Shown one piece after another: positions 7,069-17,073 of a stretch of DNA of 64,000 nt. The notes below the pieces were generated by a model. It was not told where the DNA came from. It searched no databases and worked only from the letters and a program-made list of their open reading frames with translations. Source of the stretch: Propionibacteriaceae bacterium AM104-82. GTDB lineage: Bacteria > Actinomycetota > Actinomycetes > Propionibacteriales > Propionibacteriaceae. The stretch covers positions 124,001 through 188,000 of the forward strand of contig JAQDQK010000001.1 in assembly GCA_027658995.1 (NCBI GenBank), read 5' to 3'. The number at the start of each line of letters is the position of its first letter. Position 1 is the first letter of the stretch. The position numbers and the translations under genes are program-made.

Positions 7069-8313
7069 GTGAGCCAAGACCACCACGACGCACCCGAGGT
7101 CGACGAGACCGCGGCTGAGTCGAGCAAGGCACCGCAACGCGCGGAGGCGACAACGGTCGCCGAGCCAGAGCCAGCGGCGGCGCCCGCAGCCGGGCCCGAC
7201 GCCCTGCCCGCGCCGAGCGCGCACCTGCACGACGAGACCCCGCCGCAGGACGTGGGCGCCGAGGGCGTGCACCGCCCGGGTCTGCCCCGACTCGGCATGG
7301 TGGCCATCGTCATCGCCGCGATCGCCGTGTCGCTGTGGCTGCTGCAGAGCCTGTCGAGCACGGTCGCACCGATGTTCCTGGCGCTGAACCTGCTGATCGC
7401 CGCCTACCCGATCTACACGGGCCTCACCCGGATCAAGGCGCCCAAGATCCTGGCCGCCGTCGTGACGATGCTTGCAGTCTTCGTCCTCCTGATGCTCGGC
7501 ATCGGCGCCATCGTCTGGTCCGTGACCCAGGTCGTGACGGTGCTGACGCAGTACAGCGACCAGTTCGTCACGATGTACACCTCAGCGATCGACTGGCTCG
7601 CCCAGTTCGGCCTCGACCAGGAGGGCCTGCTCAACTCGCTGAAGACCATCTCCCCGTCGTCGGTGATCGACTTCGCGGGCGGCATCCTGTCCAGCACCTC
7701 GGCCGCCAGCGGCATCGTCGCCGTGATGGTCGTCGGCGTCGTGTTCATGACGATGGACATCCCCTCCATGCAGGAGCGCCTCGGCATCACGCACCGCCAG
7801 CACCCCGGCCTCACCGACTCGATCTCGGCCGTGACCAGCGGCGTGCGCCGCTACTGGGTCGTCACCACGCTGTTCGGCCTGATCGTCGCGCTGATCAACG
7901 GCGGCATCATCGCGGTGCTCGGCGTCTCGCTGCCGCTGGTGTGGATCGTGCTGACGTTCATCACCAACTACATCCCCAACATCGGCTTCGTCATCGGCCT
8001 GGTGCCGCCCGCGCTTCTCGCCCTCGTCGAGAAGGGCCCGGTGACGGCGCTGATCGTGGTGATCGCCTTCAGCGTCGTCAACTTCATCCTGCAGTCGCTG
8101 ATCCAGCCCAAGTTCACCGGCGACGCCGTCGGCATCACGCCCGTGATCTCCTTCATCTCGCTGCTCGTGTGGGCGTGGGTGTTCGGGCCGCTCGGCGCCC
8201 TGATCGCGCTGCCCGCGACGCTCACCGTCAAGGCCCTGCTGATCGATCCCGACCCGAAGCTGCGCTGGGTCAACGCGTTCATCAGCAACGATCCGAAGAC
8301 TGCAGAGGGCTGA
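7069..8313 (+). CDS. AI-2E/PerM-family membrane permease
   Basis: 414-residue polytopic membrane protein of the AI-2E transporter family (formerly UPF0118, includes TqsA and PerM). The first 80 or so residues are hydrophilic, rich in Ala, Glu and Pro, and probably cytoplasmic. Paired N-terminal helices follow, then a soluble stretch, then a helical bundle with the family-typical segments TNYIPNIGFVIGLVPPALLAL and AWVFGPLGALIALPATLTVKALL. GTG 7069 follows a GAGGAGG ribosome-binding site, and a TAGACT -10 lies at 7039-7044. Members export autoinducer-2 or act as Na+(Li+)/H+ antiporters; the substrate cannot be decided here. Confidence 0.88.
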   Translation: MSQDHHDAPEVDETAAESSKAPQRAEATTVAEPEPAAAPAAGPDALPAPSAHLHDETPPQDVGAEGVHRPGLPRLGMVAIVIAAIAVSLWLLQSLSSTVAPMFLALNLLIAAYPIYTGLTRIKAPKILAAVVTMLAVFVLLMLGIGAIVWSVTQVVTVLTQYSDQFVTMYTSAIDWLAQFGLDQEGLLNSLKTISPSSVIDFAGGILSSTSAASGIVAVMVVGVVFMTMDIPSMQERLGITHRQHPGLTDSISAVTSGVRRYWVVTTLFGLIVALINGGIIAVLGVSLPLVWIVLTFITNYIPNIGFVIGLVPPALLALVEKGPVTALIVVIAFSVVNFILQSLIQPKFTGDAVGITPVISFISLLVWAWVFGPLGALIALPATLTVKALLIDPDPKLRWVNAFISNDPKTAEG

Positions 8314-8351
8314 GCCCGTTCACGCCTCCGGCGAACTTGGCGACCACCTGC

Positions 8352-8379
8352 TTGGGCGCTTGCAATTAGCCGGTAGGTT
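8352..8379 (+). promoter_or_regulatory. Promoter of clpP1-clpP2
   Basis: TTGGGC (8352-8357), a 16-base spacer and TAGGTT (8374-8379) end six bases before the GTG at 8386. The predicted transcript would be leaderless. No good match to the inverted ClgR box known from other actinobacteria is seen. Confidence 0.5.
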
Positions 8380-8385
8380 AGTGGG

Positions 8386-9012
8386 GTGACTCAGACTCCA
8401 ATTGACGCAACCCGCATGGCCGGTCCCGGGGCCTCCGGGCTCGGCATGACCGACAACGTCTACGCGTCCCTGCTGGCCAACCGGATCATCTTCCTCGGCT
8501 CCGAGGTGAAGGATGAGAACGCCAACGCCATCTGCGCGCAGATGCTTCTGCTGAATGCGGAAGATCCCGAGAAGGACATCTACCTCTACATCAACTCGCC
8601 CGGCGGCTCCGTCGACTCCGGCATGGCGATCTTCGACACCATGCAGTGGATCAGCAACGACGTGGCGACCGTCGCGATGGGCCTCGCGGCCTCGATGGGC
8701 CAGTTCCTGCTGTCGGCAGGCACCCCAGGCAAGCGCTTCGCGCTGCCGCACAGCCGCATCATGATGCACCAGCCCTCCGGCGGCCTCGGTGGCACCGCCT
8801 CCGACATCCGCATCCAGGCCGAGCAGTCCCTGCACATCAAGAAGACGATGGCCGAACTGATCGCAAAGCACACCGGACAGAGCATCGAGCAGATCGAGGC
8901 CGACTCCGACCGCGACCGGTGGTTCACCGCCGAGCAGGCGCTCGAGTACGGATTCATCGACCACGTCTTCGAGCGCGCGTCCCAGATCAAGTCGGAGGCT
9001 CCGAACCAGTGA
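8386..9012 (+). CDS. clpP: ATP-dependent Clp protease proteolytic subunit (first copy)
   Basis: Serine peptidase subunit of the Clp protease. The 208 residues carry a complete triad: Ser103 in GLAASMGQ, His128 in RIMMHQP and Asp177 in SDRDRW. The first 20 residues are probably a cleaved or disordered propeptide, and an internal Met21 is a possible alternative start. GTG 8386 fits a leaderless promoter. Its stop overlaps the next clpP by one base (TGATG). Actinobacteria usually need two different ClpP proteins that assemble into a mixed tetradecamer, which matches this pair. Confidence 0.96.
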   Translation: MTQTPIDATRMAGPGASGLGMTDNVYASLLANRIIFLGSEVKDENANAICAQMLLLNAEDPEKDIYLYINSPGGSVDSGMAIFDTMQWISNDVATVAMGLAASMGQFLLSAGTPGKRFALPHSRIMMHQPSGGLGGTASDIRIQAEQSLHIKKTMAELIAKHTGQSIEQIEADSDRDRWFTAEQALEYGFIDHVFERASQIKSEAPNQ

Positions 9013-9662
9013 TGATCAACACCAGCACCCTGCCCCAGGGCACCGCTCCCGCGGGCATGGACATGAACTACTACATCCCGCAGTGGGAGGAGCGCACCAG
9101 CTACGGCGTGCGCCGCGTCGATCCGTACACGAAGCTTTTCGAGGACCGGATCATCTTCCTCGGCACCCCGATCAACGACGAGGTCGCGAACGCCGTGATG
9201 GCGCAGTTGCTGTGCCTGCAGTCGATGGACCCCGAGCGTCAGATCTCGATGTACATCAACTCGCCCGGCGGCTCGTTCACGGCCCTGACGGCCATCTACG
9301 ACACGATGCGCTACATCAAGCCCGACATCCAGACGGTCTGCCTCGGGCAGGCGGCCTCCGCCGCCGCCGTCATCCTGGCTGCTGGCACCAAGGGCAAGCG
9401 CCTCGCACTGCCGAACTCGCGCATCCTGATCCACCAGCCTGCGACCGAGGGCGGCTACGGCCAGTCCTCCGACCTGGAGATCCAGGCCAAGGAGATCCTG
9501 CGCATCCGCTCCCTGATGGAGGAGATGCTCGCAAACGACACCGGCCAGGACGTCGCGAAGGTCAGCAAGGACATCGAACGCGACAAGTTCCTCACGGCCC
9601 AGGAGGCCGTCGAGTACGGCATCGTCGACGACATCCTGCCTTCCCTGAAGGAACTGGACTGA
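9012..9662 (+). CDS. clpP: ATP-dependent Clp protease proteolytic subunit (second copy)
   Basis: Second ClpP, 216 residues, with Ser116 in GQAASAAA and His141 in RILIHQP. It diverges from the upstream copy especially at the N-terminus (MDMNYYIPQWEERTSYG), typical of ClpP2 in actinobacteria. ATG 9012 overlaps the clpP1 stop; GTG 9009 is an alternative one codon earlier. Together the two copies form the chamber fed by ClpX, encoded next, and by ClpC elsewhere in the genome. Confidence 0.96.
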   Translation: MINTSTLPQGTAPAGMDMNYYIPQWEERTSYGVRRVDPYTKLFEDRIIFLGTPINDEVANAVMAQLLCLQSMDPERQISMYINSPGGSFTALTAIYDTMRYIKPDIQTVCLGQAASAAAVILAAGTKGKRLALPNSRILIHQPATEGGYGQSSDLEIQAKEILRIRSLMEEMLANDTGQDVAKVSKDIERDKFLTAQEAVEYGIVDDILPSLKELD

Positions 9663-9667
9663 GCAAG

Positions 9668-9709
9668 CCGAAGGCGTCGTCCCCGAGCATCCGGGGGCGG
9701 CGCCTTCGG
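9668..9709 (+). terminator. Hairpin after clpP2
   Basis: CCGAAGGCG (9668-9676) pairs with CGCCTTCGG (9701-9709), with a GC-rich partly paired interior. There is no clear T-run, so it may be a weak terminator or attenuator before clpX. Confidence 0.5.
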
Positions 9710-9833
9710 GCTATCTCAAGCACTGCTTGAGGGCCCGGCGGGTCGGCTGGGAGTGTCGCCAGACGCCTGACCCGGCCGCAGGTAGTCTGTGAGATGAACA
9801 GCAGATGACAACATTTTCGAGGGGGTGGACGGC

Positions 9834-11117
9834 GTGGCACACATCGGTGAATCCAGCGACCTGTTCAAGTGCAATTTCTGCGGCAAGAGCCAAAAGCAGG
9901 TCAAGAAGCTGATCGCCGGCCCAGGCGTCTACATCTGCGACGAGTGCATCGGGCTCTGTAACGAGATCATCGAGGAGGAGTTCCCGGTCCAGACCGACGG
10001 AACCCTGTCGACCGACCTCCCCAAGCCCCGCGAGATCCGCGATTTCCTCGACACCTACGTGATCGGCCAGGACGGCGCCAAGAAGGCCCTGTCGGTGGCG
10101 GTCTACAACCACTACAAGCGCATCCAGTCGGAGCAGAACCCGCACGGTCGCCGGGCGGAGGGCGACGACGTCGAGGTCGGCAAGTCCAACATCCTGCTGA
10201 TCGGCCCAACGGGCTGCGGCAAGACCTACCTGGCGCAGACCCTCGCACGGATGCTGAACGTGCCGTTCGCGATGGCCGACGCCACCGCCCTGACGGAGGC
10301 GGGCTACGTCGGCGAGGACGTCGAGAACATCCTGCTCAAGCTGATCCAGGCGGCAGACTTCGACATCGCGAAGGCCGAGACCGGCATCATCTACATCGAC
10401 GAGATCGACAAGGTGGCCCGCAAGTCGGAGAACCCGTCGATCACCCGCGACGTCTCAGGTGAGGGCGTGCAGCAGGCCCTGCTGAAGATCCTTGAGGGCA
10501 CCGTCGCGAGCGTCCCGCCGCAGGGCGGCCGCAAGCACCCCCACCAGGACTTCCTGCAGATCGACACCACCAAGGTGCTGTTCATCGTCGGTGGCGCCTT
10601 CGCCGGCCTTGAGGAGATCATCAACCAGCGTGTCGGCAAGCGCCCGCTCGGCTTCAACACCGGCGCCTCCGCGAAGGTCGAGGCCGTTGTCGACCCCTTC
10701 GCGCAGGTGCGCCCCGAGGACCTGCACAAGTTCGGCCTGATCCCCGAGTTCATCGGCCGTCTTCCCATGATGACGTCCGTCAGCCCGCTCGACCGTGAGT
10801 CCCTGGTGCGGATCCTCGTCGAGCCCCGCAACGCGCTGACCCGCCAGTTCCAGAAGCTTTTCGACCTCGACGGCGTCGAACTGGAGTTCACCGACGAGGC
10901 CATCGAGGCGATCGCCGACCTGGCCCTTGAGCGCGGCACGGGTGCCCGTGGCCTGCGCGCCATCCTTGAGGAACTGCTCCTCGACGTGATGTTCGAGGTG
11001 CCCTCCGAGGACGACGTCGCCCAGGTCGTGATCACCCGCGAGGCCGTCGACGGCACCGCGGCGCCGACGATGGTGCCCCGCGCGAAGCTGGCCCGCCGCC
11101 GCGACCTGTCCGCCTGA
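9834..11117 (+). CDS. clpX: ATP-dependent Clp protease ATP-binding subunit ClpX
   Basis: AAA+ unfoldase that recognises substrates and threads them into ClpP. It is 427 residues from GTG 9834, chosen because the protein then starts [13 protein letters not shown] like other ClpX proteins and a GAGGGGG ribosome-binding site lies 8 bases away; GTG 9825 would sit inside that site. The zinc-binding domain uses Cys13, Cys16, Cys35 and Cys38. Walker A GPTGCGKT is at residues 124-131 and Walker B is IIYIDEIDK. The pore loop GYVGED and an RKH loop are present. A -10-like TAGTCT at 9783-9788 suggests its own promoter, separate from clpP1P2. Confidence 0.97.
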   Translation: MAHIGESSDLFKCNFCGKSQKQVKKLIAGPGVYICDECIGLCNEIIEEEFPVQTDGTLSTDLPKPREIRDFLDTYVIGQDGAKKALSVAVYNHYKRIQSEQNPHGRRAEGDDVEVGKSNILLIGPTGCGKTYLAQTLARMLNVPFAMADATALTEAGYVGEDVENILLKLIQAADFDIAKAETGIIYIDEIDKVARKSENPSITRDVSGEGVQQALLKILEGTVASVPPQGGRKHPHQDFLQIDTTKVLFIVGGAFAGLEEIINQRVGKRPLGFNTGASAKVEAVVDPFAQVRPEDLHKFGLIPEFIGRLPMMTSVSPLDRESLVRILVEPRNALTRQFQKLFDLDGVELEFTDEAIEAIADLALERGTGARGLRAILEELLLDVMFEVPSEDDVAQVVITREAVDGTAAPTMVPRAKLARRRDLSA

Positions 11118-11153
11118 CGGTTCGCCGCGATTGCGCCCATTCCGAGGGCGCAG

Positions 11154-11180
11154 TTGACGGCTTTCCGGGCGCGGTAGGCT
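11154..11180 (+). promoter_or_regulatory. Promoter of the tricorn-like protease
   Basis: TTGACG (11154-11159) and TAGGCT (11175-11180) are separated by 15 bases. The -10 ends seven bases before the ATG, so the mRNA is predicted to be leaderless. Confidence 0.55.
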
Positions 11181-11187
11181 CACCCTC

Positions 11188-14100
11188 ATGGCCTATTTGC
11201 GTTACCCCCATCTGCACGGAACCGACGTTGTGTTCGTGGCCGATGACGACCTGTGGCTCGCCTCCCTCGACGGCGGCCGCGCCTCCCGGCTCACCTTCGG
11301 TGAGGTGGCCGCACGCAGCCCCCGATTCTCGCCCGACGGCTCGCGGGTCGCGTTCGTCTCCGCCTCCGGCGGGGGCAACGACGCCTACGTCGTCGACCTG
11401 GACGGCACCACCACCCGGCTCACCTGGCTGAGTGCCCGCCGGCTGCAGATCTCGGGCTGGCTGGACGACGAGCACATCCTGCTGGCCTCCGACCACCAGG
11501 GCATCCACCGCATCGACGCGTCCATGTACTCGCTGTCGCTGTCGGGCGACCTGGAGCGGCTGCCCTACGGCGTGGCCACCTCCGCCGCCGTCGACAAGAA
11601 GGGGCGCGTGGCCGTCGCCACCTCCAACTTCCGCGACCCGTCCGGCTGGAAGCGCTACCGCGGCGGCATGGCCACCCGCCTGTATGTGTCCAACGGCAAG
11701 GGCGACTGGACGCGGATCCTGCCTCAGGAGGAGGCCAGCCTGTTCGGTCCGACCTGGGTCGGCGACCGGATCGTGTTCACCTCCGACCTTGGCGACGGCC
11801 CCGACGTGCAGGCCCAGGTCTGGTCGGTCAACGCCTCGGGCAAGGACCTGCGCCAGCACACCTCGCACACCGAGGCCGAGGGATACGTCCGCGACGCCGC
11901 CAGCGACGGCAAGGGCATCGTCTACCACGCCCATGGCCAGCTCTACTGGCTCGCAAGCCTCAAGGCTGAGCCGCAGCGACTCGACATCCAGGTGCCCGTC
12001 GGTGAGCCCCGGCCCGTCACCCTCGCCCCAGGCGACCGCCTTGAGCAGGTCGTGCCCGACCAGGGCGCCGACGGCTCCCTGCTGGAATGGCGCGGCGCCG
12101 CGTACTTCCTGACGCACCGCGGCGGCCCCGCCCGCGCCCTCGCCGACCAGCCGGGCGTGCGGATCCGTGAGCCCCGCTTCCTCGGCGGCACGGGCAAGGC
12201 CGTGTGGGTGAGCGACGCAGAGGGCGACGACTGCCTTGAGATCCGCCAACTCGACGGCGACAAGGCGCCCCGCAGGCTCGCCGCAGGCCGGATCGGCCGG
12301 GTGCTGGCGCTCGAGCCAAACAAGGCGGGCACCAAGGTCGCCGTCGGCAGCCACGACGGCGCGATCCACCTCGTCGACGTGGCGCGCGGCTCCGTGAAGA
12401 AGATCGGCGTCTCCGAGGGAGGCGAGCCGACCGGCTTCGCCTGGTCGCCCGACGGCCGCTACCTGGTGTGGCGGCAGGCGATCGCCAACGAGGGGACGCT
12501 CGGCCGCCTCGTCGGCTACGACCTGACGGCGGACAAGGCGTTCACGCTGACCCGCGGCCAGTTCAACGACTTCTCGCCGGTGTTCACCCCCGACGGCAAG
12601 CACCTGTGCTTCCTGTCGAGCCGCACGATCGACCCCAGCTACGACGAACTGACCTTCGACCTGTCGTTCAGCAACACCGTCCGGCCCTGGCTCGCCCCGC
12701 TCAGCGCGAGCGAGCCCGCCCCGTTCGGGCCCGCCGCCGACGGCTGGCCGATCAGCGAGCCCGCAGAACGCGACGACGCGAAGGCAGAAGACAAGCCCGA
12801 CAAGCCCGAGGGCGAGGCCAAGGAGGAGGTCGCCATCGAGTTCGACGTCGACGGCTTCGAGGACCGGATGGTGTCCTTCCCGGTGCCGTCGGGGCGCTAC
12901 GCGTCGCTGCAGGCGACCAAGGACGGCCTGCTCTGGGTGTCGCTGAAGTCGGCCGGAGAGTTGGGCGCCGTCCGCGCAGGCGTCGAGGGCGAGATCAAGG
13001 ACCAGGTCGAGCACTTCTCGTTCAAGTCCCGCAAGGTCTCGGTCGTCGTCGACGCCGCAGACGGCGCCGCGGTCTCCGGGGACGGGGAACGGTTGCTGGT
13101 GCGCAACGGCGAGGACCTGTGGGTCCAGTCCGCCGAGCAGGCCCCGGGCGATGACGACGACGCCAAGACCCACGTCGACCTCTCGCGGCTGCGTCGCGAA
13201 CTGTCGCCGCGGGCCGAATGGCGCCAGATGTACGCCGAGAACGCCCGCATCATGCGCGACCACTACTGGCGCGACGACTTCGACGGCACCGACTGGGACG
13301 CCGTCGTGGCGCGCTACGCGCCGCTGGTGGAGCAGATCGCAACCCACGACGACCTCGTCGACGTGCTGTGGGAGACCGTCGGCGAACTGAACACCTCGCA
13401 CGCCTACGTGATGCCGCCGGCGGCGCACGACGACGCGCCCCGCGTCGGCTTCCTCGGGGCCGAGTACCGCCGCAACGCCAAGCGTGAGGTCGTCATCTCG
13501 CGCGTGCTGCGCGGCGAGAACTCTGACCCGGGAGCCCGCGCGCCGCTGCGCGCCGCGGGCGTGGCCGCCGAGGCAGGGGACGTGATCGTCGCCGTCGACG
13601 GCAAGCCGACCGGCGACGTGCCCGACCTGGGCGAACTGCTGCTCGGCTCGGCGGACAAGGTCGTCGAACTGACCCTTGCAAGGGGCAGGCAGAAGCGCCG
13701 CGTCGCCGTCGTGCCGACCGCCAGCGAGTCGGCCATGCGCTACCACGAGTGGGTCGCGGGCCGCGTCGAGTACGTGGAGAAGCATTCCGACGGGCGGCTG
13801 GGCTACGTGCATGTGCCCGACATGGTGGCCAGCGGCTGGGCCGAGTTCCAGCGCCTCGTCGACACCGCCATGCGTCACGAGGGCGTCATCGTGGACGTGC
13901 GCTTCAACGGCGGCGGTCACACCTCCGAACTGATCCTCGAGCGGATCGCCCGCCGCGCGATCGGCTGGTCCGGGGCGCGCCACATGGGCGTGCTCGGCAC
14001 CTACCCGTCGCAGGCCCGTCGCGGCCCCGTGGTGTTCGTCACCAACCCGTACGCGGGCTCCGACGGCGACATCGTCACGGCGGCGGCGCAGAACATGGGC

Positions 14101-14403
14101 CTCGGCCCGGTCGTCGGCGAGCGCAGTTGGGGCGGCGTGGTCGGCATCGACGGCCGGTTCACCCTGGTCGACGGCACCGAGGTCACGCAGCCGCGCTACT
14201 GGATCGCCTTCGACAAGCAGGGCTTCGGCGTCGAGAACCACGGCGTCGACCCCGACGTGGTCGTCGAGGTCGGCCCGGGGGAGTGGGAGTCCGACCGGGA
14301 CATCCAACTCGACAAGGCCATCGAGATCGCCCTGGAGGGCCTGTCCGCGACCCCTGCCTCGGTGCCGCAGGAGTTCCAGCCCCCGCGCTTCACGCGCGGC
14401 TGA
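11188..14403 (+). CDS. Tricorn-like protease, S41 family
   Basis: 1071-residue homologue of the tricorn protease, a giant cytoplasmic peptidase that trims peptides released by larger proteases. Residues from about 1 to 660 carry repeated propeller-like blades (LTFGEVAARSPRFSPDGSRV is typical), with a charged linker of Asp, Lys and Glu near 530-550. A PDZ-like segment lies around 770-850 and the S41 peptidase domain at the C-terminus. Expected catalytic residues are His738 (NTSHAYV), Ser958 (GSDGD) and Glu1016 (FGVENHG). No signal peptide is present. Its place directly after clpX suggests a shared role in intracellular protein turnover; that functional link is inference. Confidence 0.93.
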   Translation: MAYLRYPHLHGTDVVFVADDDLWLASLDGGRASRLTFGEVAARSPRFSPDGSRVAFVSASGGGNDAYVVDLDGTTTRLTWLSARRLQISGWLDDEHILLASDHQGIHRIDASMYSLSLSGDLERLPYGVATSAAVDKKGRVAVATSNFRDPSGWKRYRGGMATRLYVSNGKGDWTRILPQEEASLFGPTWVGDRIVFTSDLGDGPDVQAQVWSVNASGKDLRQHTSHTEAEGYVRDAASDGKGIVYHAHGQLYWLASLKAEPQRLDIQVPVGEPRPVTLAPGDRLEQVVPDQGADGSLLEWRGAAYFLTHRGGPARALADQPGVRIREPRFLGGTGKAVWVSDAEGDDCLEIRQLDGDKAPRRLAAGRIGRVLALEPNKAGTKVAVGSHDGAIHLVDVARGSVKKIGVSEGGEPTGFAWSPDGRYLVWRQAIANEGTLGRLVGYDLTADKAFTLTRGQFNDFSPVFTPDGKHLCFLSSRTIDPSYDELTFDLSFSNTVRPWLAPLSASEPAPFGPAADGWPISEPAERDDAKAEDKPDKPEGEAKEEVAIEFDVDGFEDRMVSFPVPSGRYASLQATKDGLLWVSLKSAGELGAVRAGVEGEIKDQVEHFSFKSRKVSVVVDAADGAAVSGDGERLLVRNGEDLWVQSAEQAPGDDDDAKTHVDLSRLRRELSPRAEWRQMYAENARIMRDHYWRDDFDGTDWDAVVARYAPLVEQIATHDDLVDVLWETVGELNTSHAYVMPPAAHDDAPRVGFLGAEYRRNAKREVVISRVLRGENSDPGARAPLRAAGVAAEAGDVIVAVDGKPTGDVPDLGELLLGSADKVVELTLARGRQKRRVAVVPTASESAMRYHEWVAGRVEYVEKHSDGRLGYVHVPDMVASGWAEFQRLVDTAMRHEGVIVDVRFNGGGHTSELILERIARRAIGWSGARHMGVLGTYPSQARRGPVVFVTNPYAGSDGDIVTAAAQNMGLGPVVGERSWGGVVGIDGRFTLVDGTEVTQPRYWIAFDKQGFGVENHGVDPDVVVEVGPGEWESDRDIQLDKAIEIALEGLSATPASVPQEFQPPRFTRG

Positions 14404-14424
14404 GTGGGCCTCCCCGCCTAACAG

Positions 14425-14464
14425 GAATCGCCCCGACCAGATGCTGGTCGGGGCGATTCTGTCT
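14425..14464. terminator. Terminator between the tricorn-like gene and valS
   Basis: A near-perfect stem of about 15 bp (14426-14440 with 14444-14458) with a very small loop is followed by TCTGTCTCT on the plus strand. It separates two convergent genes and probably works mainly for the plus-strand transcript. Confidence 0.8.
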
Positions 14465-14479
14465 CTGGCGGCGTCGGCG

Positions 14480-17035
14480 TCAGTCGGCCTCGACCAGGTC
14501 GACGGCGACGGACAGCGGTTCCGTCGACTCCGACCAGGTCACCTCGCCGGTAATCCGGCCGACCGCGCGCAGGTCGGGCTCGATGGCCTGGAGCCTTGCC
14601 ACCACGTCGGCCGGGCCCGAGAAGTCGGCGCGCGACACCTCGGTCTTCATGGAGACCTTCGCGTTCGACTTGGCGCCGCGGATCGCGATCAGGGCCTGCG
14701 CGACGTCGTCGAGAAGCACCGGCTCGCCCGCCACGTCGAGTTCGGCGGCGGTCGGCCATGCGGAACGGTGGACGGAGGTGTCGTTGGTCCAGCGCCACAC
14801 CTCCTCCGTGACGAACGGCAGGAACGGGGCGAACAGCCGCAACTGGACGCCGAGCGCGATGGCGAGCGCGGCCTGCGCGGAGGCGCGCTCCTCATCGGAG
14901 CCGGTGTAGGTGCGCTCCTTGACGAGTTCGAGGTAGTCGTCGCAGAACGCCCAGAAGAACGTCTCCGTCTTCTCCAGCGCCGTCGTGTAGTCGAAGTCCT
15001 CGAACGCCGCGGTCGCCTCGGCGACCACGCCAGCAAGCGCGGCGAGCATCGCGGCGTCGACGGGGTTGGTGACCCGGTCAAGCGAGCCGGGCTCCTCGGC
15101 GAGCGAGAGCACGAACTTGCCCGCGTTGAGCACCTTCATGGCGAGGCGCCTTCCGACCTTCATCTGGGTCTCGTCGAACGGCGAGTCCATGCCGGGGCGG
15201 GCCATCGCGGCGCGCCAGCGCACCGCGTCGGAGCCGAACTTGTCGAGGACGTCGGTGGGGACCACCACGTTGCCCTTCGACTTGCTCATCTTCTTGCGGT
15301 CGGGGTCGACCACGAAGCCGGAGATGGTGGCGCGCTTCCACGGCAGCGAGTCGTTCTCGAAGTTCGCCCGCACGATGCGGCTGAACAGCCAGGTGCGGAT
15401 GATGTCGTGCGCCTGCGGAGCGATGTCCATCGGGAACGTCAGGTTGAACAGTTCCTCGTCGCGCTCCCAGCCCGTCGCGATCTGCGGCGTGAGGGACGAC
15501 GTCGCCCAGGTGTCCATCACATCGGGATCGGCCATGAAGCCGCCCGGCTGATTGCGCTGCTCCTCGGAGAAGCCGGGCGCGGGCGCCGACATCGGATCGA
15601 CGGGGAGCGCGGCCTCCTCAGGCACGATCGGGTGGTCGTAATCGGGCTCGCCCTCGGCGTCCAGCGGGTACCAGATCGGGAACGGCACGCCGAAGAAGCG
15701 CTGCCGCGAGACGAGCCAGTCGCCGTTGAGGCCGCCGACCCAGTTCTCGTAGCGGTGCCGCATGTGCTCGGGCGACCACTCCAACTCCTCGCCGCGGGCC
15801 AACAGGGCGGCCTTCAGTGCCTCGTCGCGGCCGCCGTTGCGGATGTACCACTGGCGGGTCGCGACGATCTCGAGGGGCTTGTCGCCCTTCTCGTAGAAGT
15901 TGGCCTTGCGGGTGGTGGCCTTCGGTTCGCCGTCGAGGTCGCCCGTCTCGCGCAGCGCTGCGACCGTGGCCTCGCGCGCCGAGAACGCCGTCTTGCCTGC
16001 GAGCGGCTCGTAGGCCTCGGTGTTGACGACCCACTCGGGGGTCTCGGCCTGGAACCGGCCGTCACGGCCGATCACGGTGCGGGTCGGCAGGTCCAGTTCG
16101 CGCCACCAGGTGACGTCGGTGAGGTCGCCGAAGGTACAGCACATCGCGATGCCAGCGCCCTTGTCCGGCTCGGCCGCCGGGTGGGCGAGCACCGGGATCT
16201 CGACGCCGAACAGCGGCGAGGTGACTGTGCTTCCGAACAGGTCGGTGTAGCGCTCGTCGTCGGGGTGGGCGATCAGCGCGCATACCGAGACCAGCAGTTC
16301 GGGGCGGGTCGTCTCGATGTAGACGGGCTCGCCGCCCTCGCGGTGGAACGCCACGCGGTGGTAGGCGCCGGGATAGTCGCGCGCCTCAAGCTCGGCCTGC
16401 GCGACCGCCGTCTGGAACGTGACGTCCCACAGCGTCGGCGCGTAGCTGAGGTAGGCCTCGTCGCGGGCGAAATTGCGCAGGAACGCCATCTGGGCGATCG
16501 CCTGCGACGACTCCGAGATGGTCGCGTACAGCGTGTCCCAGTCGACCGACAGGCCGAGCTGGCGCCACAGGTCCTCAAACGCCTTCTCGTCGACCGCCGT
16601 CAGCTCGTGGCACAACTCGATGAAGTTGCGCCTGCTGATCGGCACCTGCCGCTTCGGGTCGGGCTTCGCGGGCGGCTGGAAGTCCGGGTCGTAGGCGACC
16701 GACGGATCGCAACGAACGCCGTAGTAGTTCTGCACGCGGCGCTCGGTCGGCAGGCCGTTGTCGTCCCAGCCCATCGGGTAGAACACCTGCTTGCCGTTCA
16801 TCCGCTGGTAGCGGGCGATCGTGTCGGTGTGGGTGTAGCTGAACACGTGGCCCACGTGCAGCGATCCCGACACCGTCGGCGGCGGGGTGTCGATGGAGAA
16901 CACCTGCTCGCGGCTCTCCGGCCGGACGAACGCGTAGGTGCCCTCGTCCGCCCATACCTGTCCCCACTTGGCTTCGAGGCCTTCGAGGACGGGCTTGTCG
17001 GGGAGGGCGCGCTGCTGCGCGTTCGGTGCAGTCAT
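14480..17035 (-). CDS. valS: Valine--tRNA ligase, archaeal-like form
   Basis: Charges tRNA-Val and edits misactivated threonine. It is 851 residues from ATG 17035. The class I signatures are HVGH (in [14 protein letters not shown]) and KMSKS (in [11 protein letters not shown]). The words TPPPTVSG and DDNGLPTE are characteristic of archaeal-type ValRS rather than the usual bacterial enzyme. The protein stops soon after the anticodon-binding domain, without the long C-terminal coiled coil of canonical bacterial ValRS. Such archaeal-like enzymes are known from Rickettsia and scattered bacteria. valS lies 38 bases after a DsbA-like gene and may share its transcript. In many actinobacteria valS directly precedes folC on the same strand; here it does not. 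Confidence 0.95.
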   Translation of the reverse strand: MTAPNAQQRALPDKPVLEGLEAKWGQVWADEGTYAFVRPESREQVFSIDTPPPTVSGSLHVGHVFSYTHTDTIARYQRMNGKQVFYPMGWDDNGLPTERRVQNYYGVRCDPSVAYDPDFQPPAKPDPKRQVPISRRNFIELCHELTAVDEKAFEDLWRQLGLSVDWDTLYATISESSQAIAQMAFLRNFARDEAYLSYAPTLWDVTFQTAVAQAELEARDYPGAYHRVAFHREGGEPVYIETTRPELLVSVCALIAHPDDERYTDLFGSTVTSPLFGVEIPVLAHPAAEPDKGAGIAMCCTFGDLTDVTWWRELDLPTRTVIGRDGRFQAETPEWVVNTEAYEPLAGKTAFSAREATVAALRETGDLDGEPKATTRKANFYEKGDKPLEIVATRQWYIRNGGRDEALKAALLARGEELEWSPEHMRHRYENWVGGLNGDWLVSRQRFFGVPFPIWYPLDAEGEPDYDHPIVPEEAALPVDPMSAPAPGFSEEQRNQPGGFMADPDVMDTWATSSLTPQIATGWERDEELFNLTFPMDIAPQAHDIIRTWLFSRIVRANFENDSLPWKRATISGFVVDPDRKKMSKSKGNVVVPTDVLDKFGSDAVRWRAAMARPGMDSPFDETQMKVGRRLAMKVLNAGKFVLSLAEEPGSLDRVTNPVDAAMLAALAGVVAEATAAFEDFDYTTALEKTETFFWAFCDDYLELVKERTYTGSDEERASAQAALAIALGVQLRLFAPFLPFVTEEVWRWTNDTSVHRSAWPTAAELDVAGEPVLLDDVAQALIAIRGAKSNAKVSMKTEVSRADFSGPADVVARLQAIEPDLRAVGRITGEVTWSESTEPLSVAVDLVEAD

Positions 17036-17073
17036 GGCCCCGATCTTAGTTGGACGCCCGACGGCGGCGAAAC

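Noticed and set aside
8340..8386. ClgR operator upstream of clpP1
   Set aside because: CGCTTGCAATTAGCC has a loose resemblance, but spacing and right half-site do not match the known inverted motif well enough.
11032..14307. Long open minus-strand frame (about 1090 codons) opposite the tricorn-like gene
   Set aside because: High-GC antisense shadow: the plus strand has clear propeller and S41 motifs, while the minus translation is low complexity without any domain or ribosome-binding site.
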